A stretch of 64,000 bases of DNA from Flavobacterium sp. 9 (lineage in GTDB: Bacteria > Bacteroidota > Bacteroidia > Flavobacteriales > Flavobacteriaceae): positions 3,162,001-3,226,000 of the forward strand of contig NZ_PEEU01000001.1 in NCBI RefSeq assembly GCF_002754195.1. Direction: 5' to 3'. Every line of letters begins with the position of its first letter. Position 1 is the first letter of the stretch. Positions 26,581 to 36,284 of the stretch are shown piece by piece. The notes beneath the pieces were generated by a model. The model saw nothing but the letters and a program-made list of their open reading frames with translations, was not told where the DNA came from and searched no databases. Made by a program: the position numbers and the translations under genes.

Positions 26581-27561
26581 ATGGTTTATAAAAACATAAA
26601 ACAGGTATTTTCTATACTAATCTTCTTGATTGGTTCAGTTTCATTTGCGCAGGAAATAGTCGTTCACGATCCGGTTGTCATCAAACAAAAAGATACTTAT
26701 TATTTGTATTGCACGGGAAACGGAATCAGTGTTTTTAGTTCGAAAGATTTAAAAAACTGGAACCCCGAACCACAGGTTTTCAAAGACAAACCCGTTTGGG
26801 CAGATGGCGTTGCGGCCGATTTCAAAAATCACATTTGGGCGCCGGATATTTCGTTACACAACAATGTATATTATCTGTATTATTCGGTTTCGGCTTTCGC
26901 CAAAAATACTTCGGCGATTGGCGTTGCGACCAATACAACATTAGATCCAAAGGACAAAAAATACAAATGGGTCGATCAGGGAATTGTCATTCAATCACAA
27001 CCAAACCGAGATATGTGGAATGCTATTGATCCTAATTTAATCTTCGATGAAAATAATACGCCGTGGTTATCATTTGGTTCTTTTTGGGAAGGATTAAAAA
27101 TGGTAAAACTAAATCCCGATTTAAAATCAATCGCACAACCTCAAGAATGGCACACGATTTCGAAACGAAAAAGAACTTTCGAATTATCGGATTCTGATCC
27201 CGGAGATGGCGCGCTTGAAGCTCCTTTTATCTTTAAGAAAAACGGCTATTATTATCAATTTCTTTCTTGGGATTTATGCTGTCGCGGAGAAAAAAGCACT
27301 TATAAAGTTGTTGTTGGAAGATCTAAAAATGTAACCGGACCTTACGTCGATAAAGACGGGAAATTATTAACCGAAGGCGGAGGAAGTATTGTAGTTCAGG
27401 GCGATGAAAATTACTTTGGCGTAGGCCATAACAGCGCATATACGTTTGATGGGAAAGATTATATTTTCTATCACGCTTACGAAAAGAAAACCAACGGAAC
27501 TCCAAGATTAGTCGTTAAAGAAATGCTTTGGGACAATGATTTATGGCCCGTTTTAAAATAG
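26581..27561 (+). CDS. GH43 arabinanase, periplasmic
   Basis: A 326-residue secreted enzyme with a signal peptide ending near VSFAQ. Catalytic residues are D30 (VHDPV), D150 (AIDPN) and E213 (LEAPF). The segment HIWAPDISLHNNVYYLYYSVSAF and the LCCRGEKSTYKVVVGRS motif match endo-alpha-1,5-L-arabinanases and resemble the enzyme at 21106. Lacking a lipobox, it is probably soluble in the periplasm, where it would act on imported oligosaccharides. It ends 13 bp before the GH127 gene. The upstream gap (26479-26580) holds direct TAGTATTCAG repeats. Confidence 0.85.
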   Translation: MVYKNIKQVFSILIFLIGSVSFAQEIVVHDPVVIKQKDTYYLYCTGNGISVFSSKDLKNWNPEPQVFKDKPVWADGVAADFKNHIWAPDISLHNNVYYLYYSVSAFAKNTSAIGVATNTTLDPKDKKYKWVDQGIVIQSQPNRDMWNAIDPNLIFDENNTPWLSFGSFWEGLKMVKLNPDLKSIAQPQEWHTISKRKRTFELSDSDPGDGALEAPFIFKKNGYYYQFLSWDLCCRGEKSTYKVVVGRSKNVTGPYVDKDGKLLTEGGGSIVVQGDENYFGVGHNSAYTFDGKDYIFYHAYEKKTNGTPRLVVKEMLWDNDLWPVLK

Positions 27562-27574
27562 AATATCCAAAATA

Positions 27575-29557
27575 ATGAAAAAATATAATTTACCAATAGT
27601 AACGATTTTCATGTCAATTCTGATTTTTGTTTCCTGCAAAGAAACGAAGAATGATGCGGTACAATCGACTAAAACTTCTGTCTTAAAAGCGGGTTACGAA
27701 ATAGAACCAGTCAATATTCAAAATGTAAAATTGACAGATTCTTTTTGGTTGCCAATTATCAAAAGAGTGCAAGAAGTTACGATTGCTTACGCGATTCAGA
27801 AATGTAATGAAGAAGGTCGTTTTGAGAATTTTTTAATCGCAGGAAAACAAAAAACCGGAGAAGTTCGTGGACAAATGCCTTTTGATGATACCGATGTTTA
27901 TAAGATTATCGAAGGCGCATCAAATACTTTAATTTCTGCGCCAAATCCAAAACTGGATCGTGTTTTAGATTCCTTAATTGCCATTGTAAAAATTGGTCAG
28001 GAAAAAGACGGTTACTTGACAACATGGAGAACCATAAATCCTGCAAAACCGCCAGCGCCATGGGTTCCGGTAATTGAAGGAAAACGTTGGGAATCATTGC
28101 AAATTAGTCACGAATGTTATAATGCAGGACATTTGATCGAAGCTGCAGTTGTACATTTTGAAGCAACGGGAAAAAGAAACTTCCTTGATATTGCGATCAA
28201 AAATGCAGATTTATTAGTGAAAACTTTTGGTGATAAACCAGGTCAGGTAAAAGGAGTTCCGGGACATCAAATTGTAGAAACAGGTTTGATCAAATTGTAT
28301 CAAATTACCGGAAAAGAAGATTATTTAAAGTTAGCCAAATACTTTCTGGATAATCGCGGAAACCCAAATAATCATAAATTATATGGAGAATACGCACAAG
28401 ATCATATTCCGGTTATTCAGCAAAATGAAGTTGTTGGTCACGCCGTAAGAGCTGTTTATATGTACGCAGGAATGACAGATATTGCGGCAATGACAAAAGA
28501 CAAAGGTTACACAGATGCCGTAAATAATTTGTGGAGCAATATGGTCAACAAGAAAATGTACATCACTGGCGGAATTGGTTCAAGACACGACGGAGAAGCT
28601 TTTGGAGCCAATTATGAATTGCCGAATTTAACTGCATACAATGAAACTTGTGCTGCAATTGGCGATGTATATTGGAATCATAGATTGCATAATTTGACTG
28701 GAAAATCACAATATTTTGATGTGATCGAAAGAACAATGTACAACGGATTAATCTCGGGAATTTCATTAGACGGAAAAGAATTTTTCTATCCAAATGCTTT
28801 AGAATCTGATGGTGTTTTTAAATCAAACAGAGGATCTTGTACTCGTCAGGCTTGGTTTGATTGTTCTTGTTGTCCAACAAACTTAATCCGATTTGTGCCT
28901 TCGATTCCGGGTCTTATTTATTCGAAATCAAAAGACGCGCTTTATGTCAATTTGTACGCTTCAAACAACGCCTCTTTCACTTTAGGAAAAACCGATTTAC
29001 AGATTTCTCAGCAAACCGGATATCCTTGGAACGGAAAAGTAAATATTTCGGTTAACCCGAAAAAAGAAAGCCAATTCACGATCAAACTTAGAGTTCCGGG
29101 TTGGGCAAGAAATGAAGTTTTGCCGGGAGATTTATATTCTTATAAAAAAGCTTCAACTCAAAAAGTAACCATTAATCTGAATGGAGAAACATTGGCAATT
29201 CAGCCGCAAGATGGTTATTTCGTTATTACCAGAAATTGGAAAAAAGGAGACGAAATCAATCTTAATTTCCCAATGGAAGTTCAGGAAGTTGAAACAAATA
29301 CAAAAGTTGAAACCAATAAAAACAAAGTCGCTTTAGAGTATGGACCAATCGTTTATGCGGTAGAAGAAATTGACAATAAAAATAATTTTGATAAAATAGA
29401 TATCAGTTCTTCAGACACTTTCAAAGTAAAAAAAGAACCTAATTTATTGCAAGGGGTAAACATAATCGAAAATTCAAAATTCAAAGCAATTCCATATTAC
29501 AGCTGGTCAAATAGAGGAGTTGGGAAGATGAAAGTTTGGTTGGATTATGAGAATTGA
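27575..29557 (+). CDS. GH127 beta-L-arabinofuranosidase (DUF1680), lipoprotein
   Basis: A 660-residue lipoprotein (lipobox FVSC, Cys21) of the GH127 (former DUF1680) family. The enzyme class uses a Zn-bound cysteine nucleophile. Candidate ligands are visible: E357 and C359 in NETCAAIGDVYW, and the C432-C433 pair in DCSCCPTN, matching the Glu-x-Cys and Cys-Cys layout of the Bifidobacterium enzyme HypBA1. It would release beta-L-arabinofuranose, which is found at arabinan or RG-I side-chain termini and in plant glycoproteins. Its presence among alpha-arabinan enzymes implies a complex pectic substrate. Some GH127 members have other specificities. Confidence 0.88.
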   Translation: MKKYNLPIVTIFMSILIFVSCKETKNDAVQSTKTSVLKAGYEIEPVNIQNVKLTDSFWLPIIKRVQEVTIAYAIQKCNEEGRFENFLIAGKQKTGEVRGQMPFDDTDVYKIIEGASNTLISAPNPKLDRVLDSLIAIVKIGQEKDGYLTTWRTINPAKPPAPWVPVIEGKRWESLQISHECYNAGHLIEAAVVHFEATGKRNFLDIAIKNADLLVKTFGDKPGQVKGVPGHQIVETGLIKLYQITGKEDYLKLAKYFLDNRGNPNNHKLYGEYAQDHIPVIQQNEVVGHAVRAVYMYAGMTDIAAMTKDKGYTDAVNNLWSNMVNKKMYITGGIGSRHDGEAFGANYELPNLTAYNETCAAIGDVYWNHRLHNLTGKSQYFDVIERTMYNGLISGISLDGKEFFYPNALESDGVFKSNRGSCTRQAWFDCSCCPTNLIRFVPSIPGLIYSKSKDALYVNLYASNNASFTLGKTDLQISQQTGYPWNGKVNISVNPKKESQFTIKLRVPGWARNEVLPGDLYSYKKASTQKVTINLNGETLAIQPQDGYFVITRNWKKGDEINLNFPMEVQEVETNTKVETNKNKVALEYGPIVYAVEEIDNKNNFDKIDISSSDTFKVKKEPNLLQGVNIIENSKFKAIPYYSWSNRGVGKMKVWLDYEN

Positions 29558-29753
29558 GAGAATAGAATAAAGAAAATAGAATAAAGAGGCAAGATAATGG
29601 CGTAAATGATAGATTAAAAAAGATCTAAAAAAAGTTCCGGAGGAACGATTCATATTGTAGAGACGGATTTTAATCCGTCAGACGCCATGAGAATAAAGAA
29701 TTAAAAAGATTAAAAAATCTGCTTGATCTGTAAAATCTGCGAGAGAAATATTT

Positions 29754-29887
29754 AAACACATAGAAACATAGATTTCTAAATGAATAAAAAAGAGAATAAA
29801 ACAAATCTGGATTTGCACACATAGCTATGTGAATTAAAACAAATGAAATGCCTTTTTCCAGAATCAAAAGCTATGTCTCTATGTGTT
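29754..29887. repeat. 134-bp palindromic intergenic element, copy 2
   Basis: Arms at 29754-29771 and 29871-29887 (one mismatch) and a central CACATAGCTATGTG palindrome (29818-29831) repeat the layout of the 25371 element. The whole 431-bp gap 29558-29988 has no gene. It also holds AGAATAGAATAAAGA-type direct repeats (about 29565-29590), a small GACGGATTTTAATCCGTC palindrome (about 29663-29680) and AATCCGCG words before the next gene. Confidence 0.8.
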
Positions 29888-29988
29888 AAAAAGTCAAAGT
29901 TTAGAAAATAAAAATCCGTTTTTATCCGCGTTTTCACTTTACTGAATCAGTATAATCCGCGAGCCATAAAAACACAAACATAATAAAA

Positions 29989-31974
29989 ATGAAGTCCAAT
30001 TTAATTACCAAAATTACCCTTTGTGGTTTGATGCTTAACGGCTTTTATGCTTCGGCACAAAAAAATAATCTTCAGGTTGATGCTGCAAAAACAGTAACCA
30101 AAATTCAGCCAACAATGTACGGAGTGTTTTTTGAAGATATCAATTTTGCTGCTGATGGAGGATTATATGCCGAAATGATCAAGAACAGATCGTTTGAATT
30201 TGAAACTCCAATGATGGGATGGAACGAACCAAATAGCGACCGACACAAACTAAACCAACAATCGGGAATTGCCAATATTATTCAGTATTCGCAAAAAGGA
30301 ACAAATCATAATTATTGCCGAGTTACAATAAACGATGCAAATGGTTATGAATTGATCAATGAAGGTTTCAGAGGAATGGGAATCAAGAAAGATCTGAAAT
30401 ATAATTTGTCTCTGAAAGCATCGCAACTATCAGGGAATATTTTGAAGATTAAGATTCAATTTATTGATAAAAATAAAAAGGTTTTAGGCGAAACTTCGAT
30501 TGTTCCAACATCAAAAGATTGGGCAAATTATACGGCACAATTAACCGCAACGGCAACAGAAGCAAAAGCACAAATCAGAATCACTTTTGAAGGAAGTGGA
30601 GTAATTGATTTAGATCAGATTTCGCTATTTCCGGAAAATACATGGAAAGGCAGAAAGAACGGAATGCGTGCTGATTTAGTACAATTATTATATGATTTGA
30701 AACCAGGATTTTTACGTTTTCCAGGTGGATGTATTGTTGAAGGAAAAACGTTGGCATTGCGTTACCAATGGAAAAAATCAATTGGAAATGTAGCCGACAG
30801 AGAAACGATGATTAATCGTTGGAATACGGAATTTGCACATAAACCTGCACCGGATTATTTCCAGAGTTTTGGATTAGGATTCTATGAATATTTTCAGCTT
30901 TCAGAAGACATTGGCGCTTCACCTTTACCAATTTTAAGCTGTGGAATGGCTTGTCAATTTAACACAGGAGAATTAGTTCCTATGGATCAATTGGATCCTT
31001 ATGTGCAAGATGCTTTAGACTTAATTGAATTTGCAAATGGCGATCAAACTACTGCTTGGGGAAAAATTCGTGCTGATATTGGACATCCAAAACCTTTTAA
31101 TTTGAAATTTATTGGAGTTGGAAATGAGCAATGGGGACCAGATTATATTGAGCGTTTCAAAGTGTTTCAAAAAGCGATAAAAGATAAATATCCAAATATC
31201 ACAATTGTATCCGGAACAGGACCATTTCCTGACGGAGATTATTTTGATTATGGCATGAAAGAACTTAAAAAACTAAATGCTGAAATTGTAGACGAACATT
31301 ATTATAAAGATCCGGCCTGGTTCCGTAAAAATGTAACGCGTTACGATAATTATGATCGTAAAGGACCAAAGATTTTTGCTGGAGAATATGCAGCGCAAAG
31401 TGTGGCGATTGCAAGTCCGGATAATAAAAATAACTGGGAATGTGCTTTTTCTGAAGCGGCTTTCATGACCGGAATGGAACGTAATGCTGAGGTTGTTCAA
31501 TTGACATCTTATGCGCCTTTATTGGCTCACGTAGAAGGCTGGCAATGGACACCGGACATGATTTGGTTCAACAATTTACAATCTTATGGAACGCCAAATT
31601 ATTATGTTCAGAAATTATTCTCTAATAATAAAGGGACAGATTTAATCAATATTACAAAAGACGGAAAACCAGTTACGGGACAAAATGATTTGTTTGCATC
31701 TGCAGTAAAAGATGTGAATTCTAAAGAAGTAATTCTGAAAATTGTGAATGCTTCGGCATCGGCACAAAATGCTTCAATTGATGTAAAAGGAGCAAAATTA
31801 GATTCAAAAGGAACGGCAATAATCTTAAAAGGAGACGGAATAAATGATGAGAATTCTTTTGAGTCTCCAACGAAAATTAGTCCAAAAGAAAGCGAATTTA
31901 AGGTGAACGGAAGCAAGGTTCAATATGATTTTCCGGCATACTCAGTTACCGTTTTGAAAATTAAGATGAAATAA
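29989..31974 (+). CDS. GH51 alpha-L-arabinofuranosidase (long form)
   Basis: A 661-residue secreted GH51 protein with a signal peptide ending near YASAQ. An inserted beta-sandwich, CBM4-like region (about 75-215, including EGFRGMGIKKDLKYNLSLKAS) precedes the barrel (GFLRFPGGCIVEG). Acid/base E380 (GVGNEQWGPDY) and nucleophile E466 (FAGEYAAQS) are present, followed by the C-terminal beta domain. It removes alpha-L-arabinofuranosyl residues; the insert may aid binding to larger substrates. It is the last glycoside hydrolase before araBDA and is separated from araB by a gap with its own operator and -7 box. Confidence 0.92.
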   Translation: MKSNLITKITLCGLMLNGFYASAQKNNLQVDAAKTVTKIQPTMYGVFFEDINFAADGGLYAEMIKNRSFEFETPMMGWNEPNSDRHKLNQQSGIANIIQYSQKGTNHNYCRVTINDANGYELINEGFRGMGIKKDLKYNLSLKASQLSGNILKIKIQFIDKNKKVLGETSIVPTSKDWANYTAQLTATATEAKAQIRITFEGSGVIDLDQISLFPENTWKGRKNGMRADLVQLLYDLKPGFLRFPGGCIVEGKTLALRYQWKKSIGNVADRETMINRWNTEFAHKPAPDYFQSFGLGFYEYFQLSEDIGASPLPILSCGMACQFNTGELVPMDQLDPYVQDALDLIEFANGDQTTAWGKIRADIGHPKPFNLKFIGVGNEQWGPDYIERFKVFQKAIKDKYPNITIVSGTGPFPDGDYFDYGMKELKKLNAEIVDEHYYKDPAWFRKNVTRYDNYDRKGPKIFAGEYAAQSVAIASPDNKNNWECAFSEAAFMTGMERNAEVVQLTSYAPLLAHVEGWQWTPDMIWFNNLQSYGTPNYYVQKLFSNNKGTDLINITKDGKPVTGQNDLFASAVKDVNSKEVILKIVNASASAQNASIDVKGAKLDSKGTAIILKGDGINDENSFESPTKISPKESEFKVNGSKVQYDFPAYSVTVLKIKMK

Positions 31975-32075
31975 TCGCAACAGAATAAATGTAAAACCAA
32001 CGTTTATTTTTTGTTTTGCTCTTAAACTCTTGTTTTGATGCATTATTTGTAAAAATTCAAGCCTCTATTTTTATT

Positions 32076-32118
32076 AAGTGTTTTTTATACACTTATAAAT
32101 TATTTATAATTATATTTG
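32076..32118 (+). promoter_or_regulatory. araB promoter with candidate AraR operator
   Basis: AAGTGT-TTTTTAT-ACACTT (32076-32094) is a perfect inverted repeat with a 7-nt spacer. A consensus -7 element TATATTTG lies at 32111-32118, 25 bp before the araB start codon. The operator would cover the -33 region, consistent with repression in the absence of arabinose. Confidence 0.65.
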
Positions 32119-32142
32119 TCATTATTATTAAATGAATTTCGA

Positions 32143-33834
32143 ATGAAAAATTACGTTATAGGATTGGACTACGGAACAGATTCAGTTCGAGCGATGCTAA
32201 TAGATACTGAAAATGGGCAAGAGTTGGCATCAAATGTTTCTCATTATAAAAGATGGAAAAACAAGCAATATTGTGATGCGTCGATAAATCAATTTCGTCA
32301 ACATCCATTAGATCATATCGAAGGTTTAGAGATTACGATTCAGACAGTTATAAAAGAAAGTAAAGTTGATGCTTCGTTAATAAAAGGAATCTGTATTGAT
32401 ACAACCGGATCTTCTCCGGTTCCTGTTACGAAAGACGGAATTCCGTTAGCATTGACAAAAGGTTTTGAAGAAAACCCAAATGCGATGATGGTGCTTTGGA
32501 AAGATCATACTTCGATAAATGAAGCAAACGAAATAAACGAATTGGCGGTAAGCTGGGGCGGAGAAAATGTAACTAAATATGTAGGCGGAATTTATTCATC
32601 AGAATGGTTTTGGGCAAAAATCCTGCACATTGCCAGAGAAGATGAAGCGGTTCGAAATGCTGCACACACCTGGATGGAGCATTGCGATTTAATGACGTAT
32701 TTATTGATAGAAGATAAAGATTTAAAAACTTTCAAAAGAAGCCGTTGTGCTGCGGGACATAAAGCAATGTGGCACGAAGACTGGAACGGATTACCCCCAG
32801 TTGAATTCTTAGAAAAATTGCATCCTTATTTAGCACAACTTCGCGGTAATCTTTATGATGAAACTTATACATCAGATTTAGTTGCAGGAAATTTAAGCAA
32901 AGAATGGGCAGATCGTTTAGGGCTTTCGACAGAAACAGTTGTAGCTGTTGGAACTTTCGATGCACATTCTGGAGCTGTTGGAGCTAAGATTGGAGAGAAT
33001 ACTTTAGTTCGCGTTATGGGAACTTCAACCTGCGATATTTTGGTAGGTTCAAAAGAAGAAGTAGGAACTAAAACCGTTCGCGGAATTTGTGGACAAGTTG
33101 ATGGTTCTGTGATTCCGGGTTATATTGGATTAGAAGCCGGACAATCTGCTTTTGGAGATTTATTGGCTTGGTACAAAGAATTATTGCTTTGGCCAACAGA
33201 TCTTTTATTGACGACTTCGACGGTTTTAAATGAAACTCAAAAAGAACAATTAAGAGAAGAATTCAGCGATAAACTAATTGTAGAATTAACAAAGGAAGCG
33301 GAGAAAATCCCAGTTTCAGATAGTCTTCCAATTGCTTTAGACTGGATCAACGGACGTAGAACTCCGGATGCTAATCAGGAATTAAAAAGCGCGATTTCAA
33401 ATCTTTCTTTAGGAACAAAAGCGCCACATATTTTCAAAGCTTTGGTAAATGCTATTTGTTTTGGAGCGAAGAAAATCGTGGATCGTTTTGAAGAGGAAGG
33501 TGTGAAAATAGACAGCGTAATCGGGATTGGTGGCGTTGCTCGTAAATCTCCTTTTATTATGCAGACTTTGGCAAATGTTTTAAACAAGCCAATTAAAATT
33601 GCAGCTTCAGACCAAACTCCTGCTTTAGGAGCGGCGATTTATGCAGCAGTTGCAGCAGGAATTTATCCAAACGTAATTGAAGCAAGTCAAAAAATAGGAA
33701 GTGATTTTGATGGAGAATATTTCCCTCAATTAGACAAAGTTGCAGCTTATCACAAACTGCTTTTGGCATACGATCAATTAAGCGCTTACGAAGATCCAAC
33801 TATTAAAATTTCGCAACATGAGTTCTCTTTATAA
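32143..33834 (+). CDS. araB: L-ribulokinase
   Basis: A 563-residue FGGY-family carbohydrate kinase. The ATG at 32143 is preferred; the upstream in-frame TTG at 32116 lies inside the -7 box and so cannot be translated. The N-terminus YVIGLDYGTDSVRAMLIDTENG and the C-terminal GIGGVARKSPFIMQTLANVLNKPI and DQTPALGAAIYAAVAAG are classic AraB motifs. It phosphorylates L-ribulose to L-ribulose 5-phosphate in the cytoplasm. Its end overlaps the araD start by 17 bp, indicating translational coupling. Confidence 0.95.
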   Translation: MKNYVIGLDYGTDSVRAMLIDTENGQELASNVSHYKRWKNKQYCDASINQFRQHPLDHIEGLEITIQTVIKESKVDASLIKGICIDTTGSSPVPVTKDGIPLALTKGFEENPNAMMVLWKDHTSINEANEINELAVSWGGENVTKYVGGIYSSEWFWAKILHIAREDEAVRNAAHTWMEHCDLMTYLLIEDKDLKTFKRSRCAAGHKAMWHEDWNGLPPVEFLEKLHPYLAQLRGNLYDETYTSDLVAGNLSKEWADRLGLSTETVVAVGTFDAHSGAVGAKIGENTLVRVMGTSTCDILVGSKEEVGTKTVRGICGQVDGSVIPGYIGLEAGQSAFGDLLAWYKELLLWPTDLLLTTSTVLNETQKEQLREEFSDKLIVELTKEAEKIPVSDSLPIALDWINGRRTPDANQELKSAISNLSLGTKAPHIFKALVNAICFGAKKIVDRFEEEGVKIDSVIGIGGVARKSPFIMQTLANVLNKPIKIAASDQTPALGAAIYAAVAAGIYPNVIEASQKIGSDFDGEYFPQLDKVAAYHKLLLAYDQLSAYEDPTIKISQHEFSL

Positions 33835-34519
33835 AGATTTAAAACAGGAATGTTACGAAGCCAATATGCAGTTAAATGCATTGAATTTGGTTGTATATAC
33901 TTTCGGAAATGTGAGTGCTGTTGACAGAGAAAATGGTGTTTTTGCCATTAAACCAAGTGGCGTTCCTTACGAAGATTTAAAACCCGAAGATATTGTGATT
34001 GTCGATTTTGATAATAATATTATTGAAGGTTCTATGCGTCCGTCATCAGACACAAAAACGCATGCTTATTTATATAAAAACTGGCCAAATATTGGAGGCG
34101 TTGCACATACACACGCCACTTATTCGGTTGCTTGGGCACAATCACAACGCGATATTCCCATTTTTGGAACCACGCATGCAGATCATTTAACAGCTGATAT
34201 TCCGTGTGCGCCACCGATGGCAGATGCGCTTATAGAAGGAAACTACGAACACAATACCGGAATTCAGATTTTGGATTGTTTCAAAGAAAAAAATCTTTCT
34301 TACGAAGAAGTAGAAATGGTTTTGATTGGAAATCACGGTCCATTTGCATGGGGAAAAAACGCTGCAAAAGCAGTTTATAATAGTAAAGTTCTTGAAGTTG
34401 TAGCTGAAATGGCGTATCTGACTTTACAAATAAATCCAAATGCACCAAGATTAAAAGATTCCCTAATAAAGAAACATTACAATCGTAAACACGGAAAAGA
34501 TTCGTATTACGGACAGTAA
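33818..34519 (+). CDS. araD: L-ribulose-5-phosphate 4-epimerase
   Basis: A 233-residue class II aldolase-like epimerase that converts L-ribulose 5-phosphate to D-xylulose 5-phosphate, the entry point to the pentose phosphate pathway. Visible motifs are GNVSAVDRENGVFAIKPSGVPYEDL, the Zn-binding histidines in HTHATYSVAWAQ, and HADHLTADIPCAPPM. It begins inside the last codons of araB (17-bp overlap) and is followed after 144 bp by araA. The intervening spacer carries tandem AACTTGAAAC repeats. Confidence 0.95.
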   Translation: MSSLYKDLKQECYEANMQLNALNLVVYTFGNVSAVDRENGVFAIKPSGVPYEDLKPEDIVIVDFDNNIIEGSMRPSSDTKTHAYLYKNWPNIGGVAHTHATYSVAWAQSQRDIPIFGTTHADHLTADIPCAPPMADALIEGNYEHNTGIQILDCFKEKNLSYEEVEMVLIGNHGPFAWGKNAAKAVYNSKVLEVVAEMAYLTLQINPNAPRLKDSLIKKHYNRKHGKDSYYGQ

Positions 34520-34663
34520 GATAAAAGAAAATAGAGCAAAGAAGAAAGATTTTCGACGTTTTCGAAACGTTAAACGAAAAGAACAAAGGATAAATAACAA
34601 AGATTTTCCGCATTTCAAACTTGAAACTTGAAACAAAGAAAACTTGAAACAAAATAAAAAACA

Positions 34664-36172
34664 ATGATTGACATTTCTCAAAAAGAAGTTTGGTTTGTAG
34701 TAGGAAGCCAGGAATTATACGGACCGGAAACTTTAAAATTAGTGGCGGAACATGCTGCAATTATGGCAAAAGGTTTAGATGCTTCATCGCAGATTCCGGT
34801 AAAAATAGTTTGCAAAGACACTTTAAAATCGCCTAAGCAAATTTTAGATTTATGTTTAGAGGCAAATTCTGCTAAAAACTGTATCGGACTTATCGCTTGG
34901 ATGCACACTTTTTCACCAGCAAAAATGTGGATCGGTGGATTGAGTATTCTAAAGAAACCATTATGCCATTTGCATACACAATATAATGCTGAAATTCCGT
35001 GGGGAACTATCGACATGGATTTCATGAACCTGAATCAATCGGCGCACGGAGATCGTGAGTTTGGTTTTATCATGTCAAGAATGCGTAAAAAACGTAAAGT
35101 TGTGGTTGGACATTGGGAAGATCCTCGTGTTTTGAACAAACTTGGCGTTTGGACAAGAGTAGCTTTAGGTTGGGATGAACTTCAGAACTTAAAAGTAGCT
35201 CGTATTGGAGACAATATGCGTGAAGTTGCCGTTACAGAGGGTGATAAAGTTGAGGCTCAGATTCGTTTTGGAATGTCGGTTAATGGATATGATTCTTCGG
35301 ATGTTACTAAACATATTGAGAAAGTTACGGAGCAACAATTAAATGATTTATTAGCCGTTTATGAATCTTCTTATTCTTTGACCGATGCTTTAAAAGAAGG
35401 CGGAGCACAAAGAAGTTCATTGGTTGAAGCAGCAAAAATAGAATTAGGTTTAAGAGCTTTCCTTGAAGAAGGAGGTTTTGGAGCTTTTACAGATACATTT
35501 GAAAACCTTGGAGTTTGGAAGCAACTTCCGGGAATTGCAACACAAAGATTAATGGCCGATGGTTATGGTTTTGGTGGAGAAGGTGACTGGAAAACCGCTG
35601 CAATGGTTCGTGCATTAAAAGTAATGAATGTTGGTCTTGAAGGAGGAACGTCTTTCATGGAAGATTATACATATCATTTTACACCTCAAAAATCGTATGT
35701 TTTAGGATCTCACATGTTGGAAATTTGTCCATCGATTGCAGATGCAAAACCTTCTTGCGAAGTGCATCCGTTAGGAATTGGAGGAAAAGAAGATCCTGCA
35801 CGTTTGGTATTTAATTCGCCTGCGGGAGCTGCAATCAATGTGTCATTAATTGATATGGGAAATCGTTTCCGTTTGATTGTAAATGAAGTTGAAGCGGTTA
35901 AACCAATGGCAGATTTACCAAAATTACCGGTTGCAAGAGTTCTATGGGATTGTAAACCAAATCTTGATATCGCAGCAACGGCTTGGATTCTTGCCGGAGG
36001 AGCGCATCACACGGTTTACAGCCAAGCTATTACAACAGAATATATGGAAGATTTTGCAGATATTGCAGGAATCGAATTATTGGTTATTGACGAAAAAACT
36101 ACTGTAAGAGACTTTAAAGATAAGATCAATGCAAACGAAGCTTATTATCATTTGTTTCAACATGGGATTTAA
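34664..36172 (+). CDS. araA: L-arabinose isomerase
   Basis: A 502-residue isomerase converting L-arabinose to L-ribulose. It begins [20 protein letters not shown], typical of AraA, and contains [15 protein letters not shown], the Glu of [10 protein letters not shown], and metal/substrate histidines in [11 protein letters not shown] and [11 protein letters not shown]. Length equals the E. coli enzyme (500). Third gene of araB-araD-araA. Its product feeds AraB; released xylulose 5-phosphate is handled by the tkt-tal pair at 12 kb. Confidence 0.96.
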   Translation: MIDISQKEVWFVVGSQELYGPETLKLVAEHAAIMAKGLDASSQIPVKIVCKDTLKSPKQILDLCLEANSAKNCIGLIAWMHTFSPAKMWIGGLSILKKPLCHLHTQYNAEIPWGTIDMDFMNLNQSAHGDREFGFIMSRMRKKRKVVVGHWEDPRVLNKLGVWTRVALGWDELQNLKVARIGDNMREVAVTEGDKVEAQIRFGMSVNGYDSSDVTKHIEKVTEQQLNDLLAVYESSYSLTDALKEGGAQRSSLVEAAKIELGLRAFLEEGGFGAFTDTFENLGVWKQLPGIATQRLMADGYGFGGEGDWKTAAMVRALKVMNVGLEGGTSFMEDYTYHFTPQKSYVLGSHMLEICPSIADAKPSCEVHPLGIGGKEDPARLVFNSPAGAAINVSLIDMGNRFRLIVNEVEAVKPMADLPKLPVARVLWDCKPNLDIAATAWILAGGAHHTVYSQAITTEYMEDFADIAGIELLVIDEKTTVRDFKDKINANEAYYHLFQHGI

Positions 36173-36284
36173 ATAAAGGTACAAAGGTTCAAAGAGGCAA
36201 AGGTTCAGAGGTTTCAAAATTTTGTCCCTTTTAAATTTTTCATATCTTTCATTTCACTTTTTACAATACTTAAAAATAATATTT

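Noticed and set aside
36222..36284. Upstream TTG start for the lipoprotein galM
   Set aside because: The extra 21 residues would bury the lipoprotein signal. The ATG at 36285 gives a standard lipobox.
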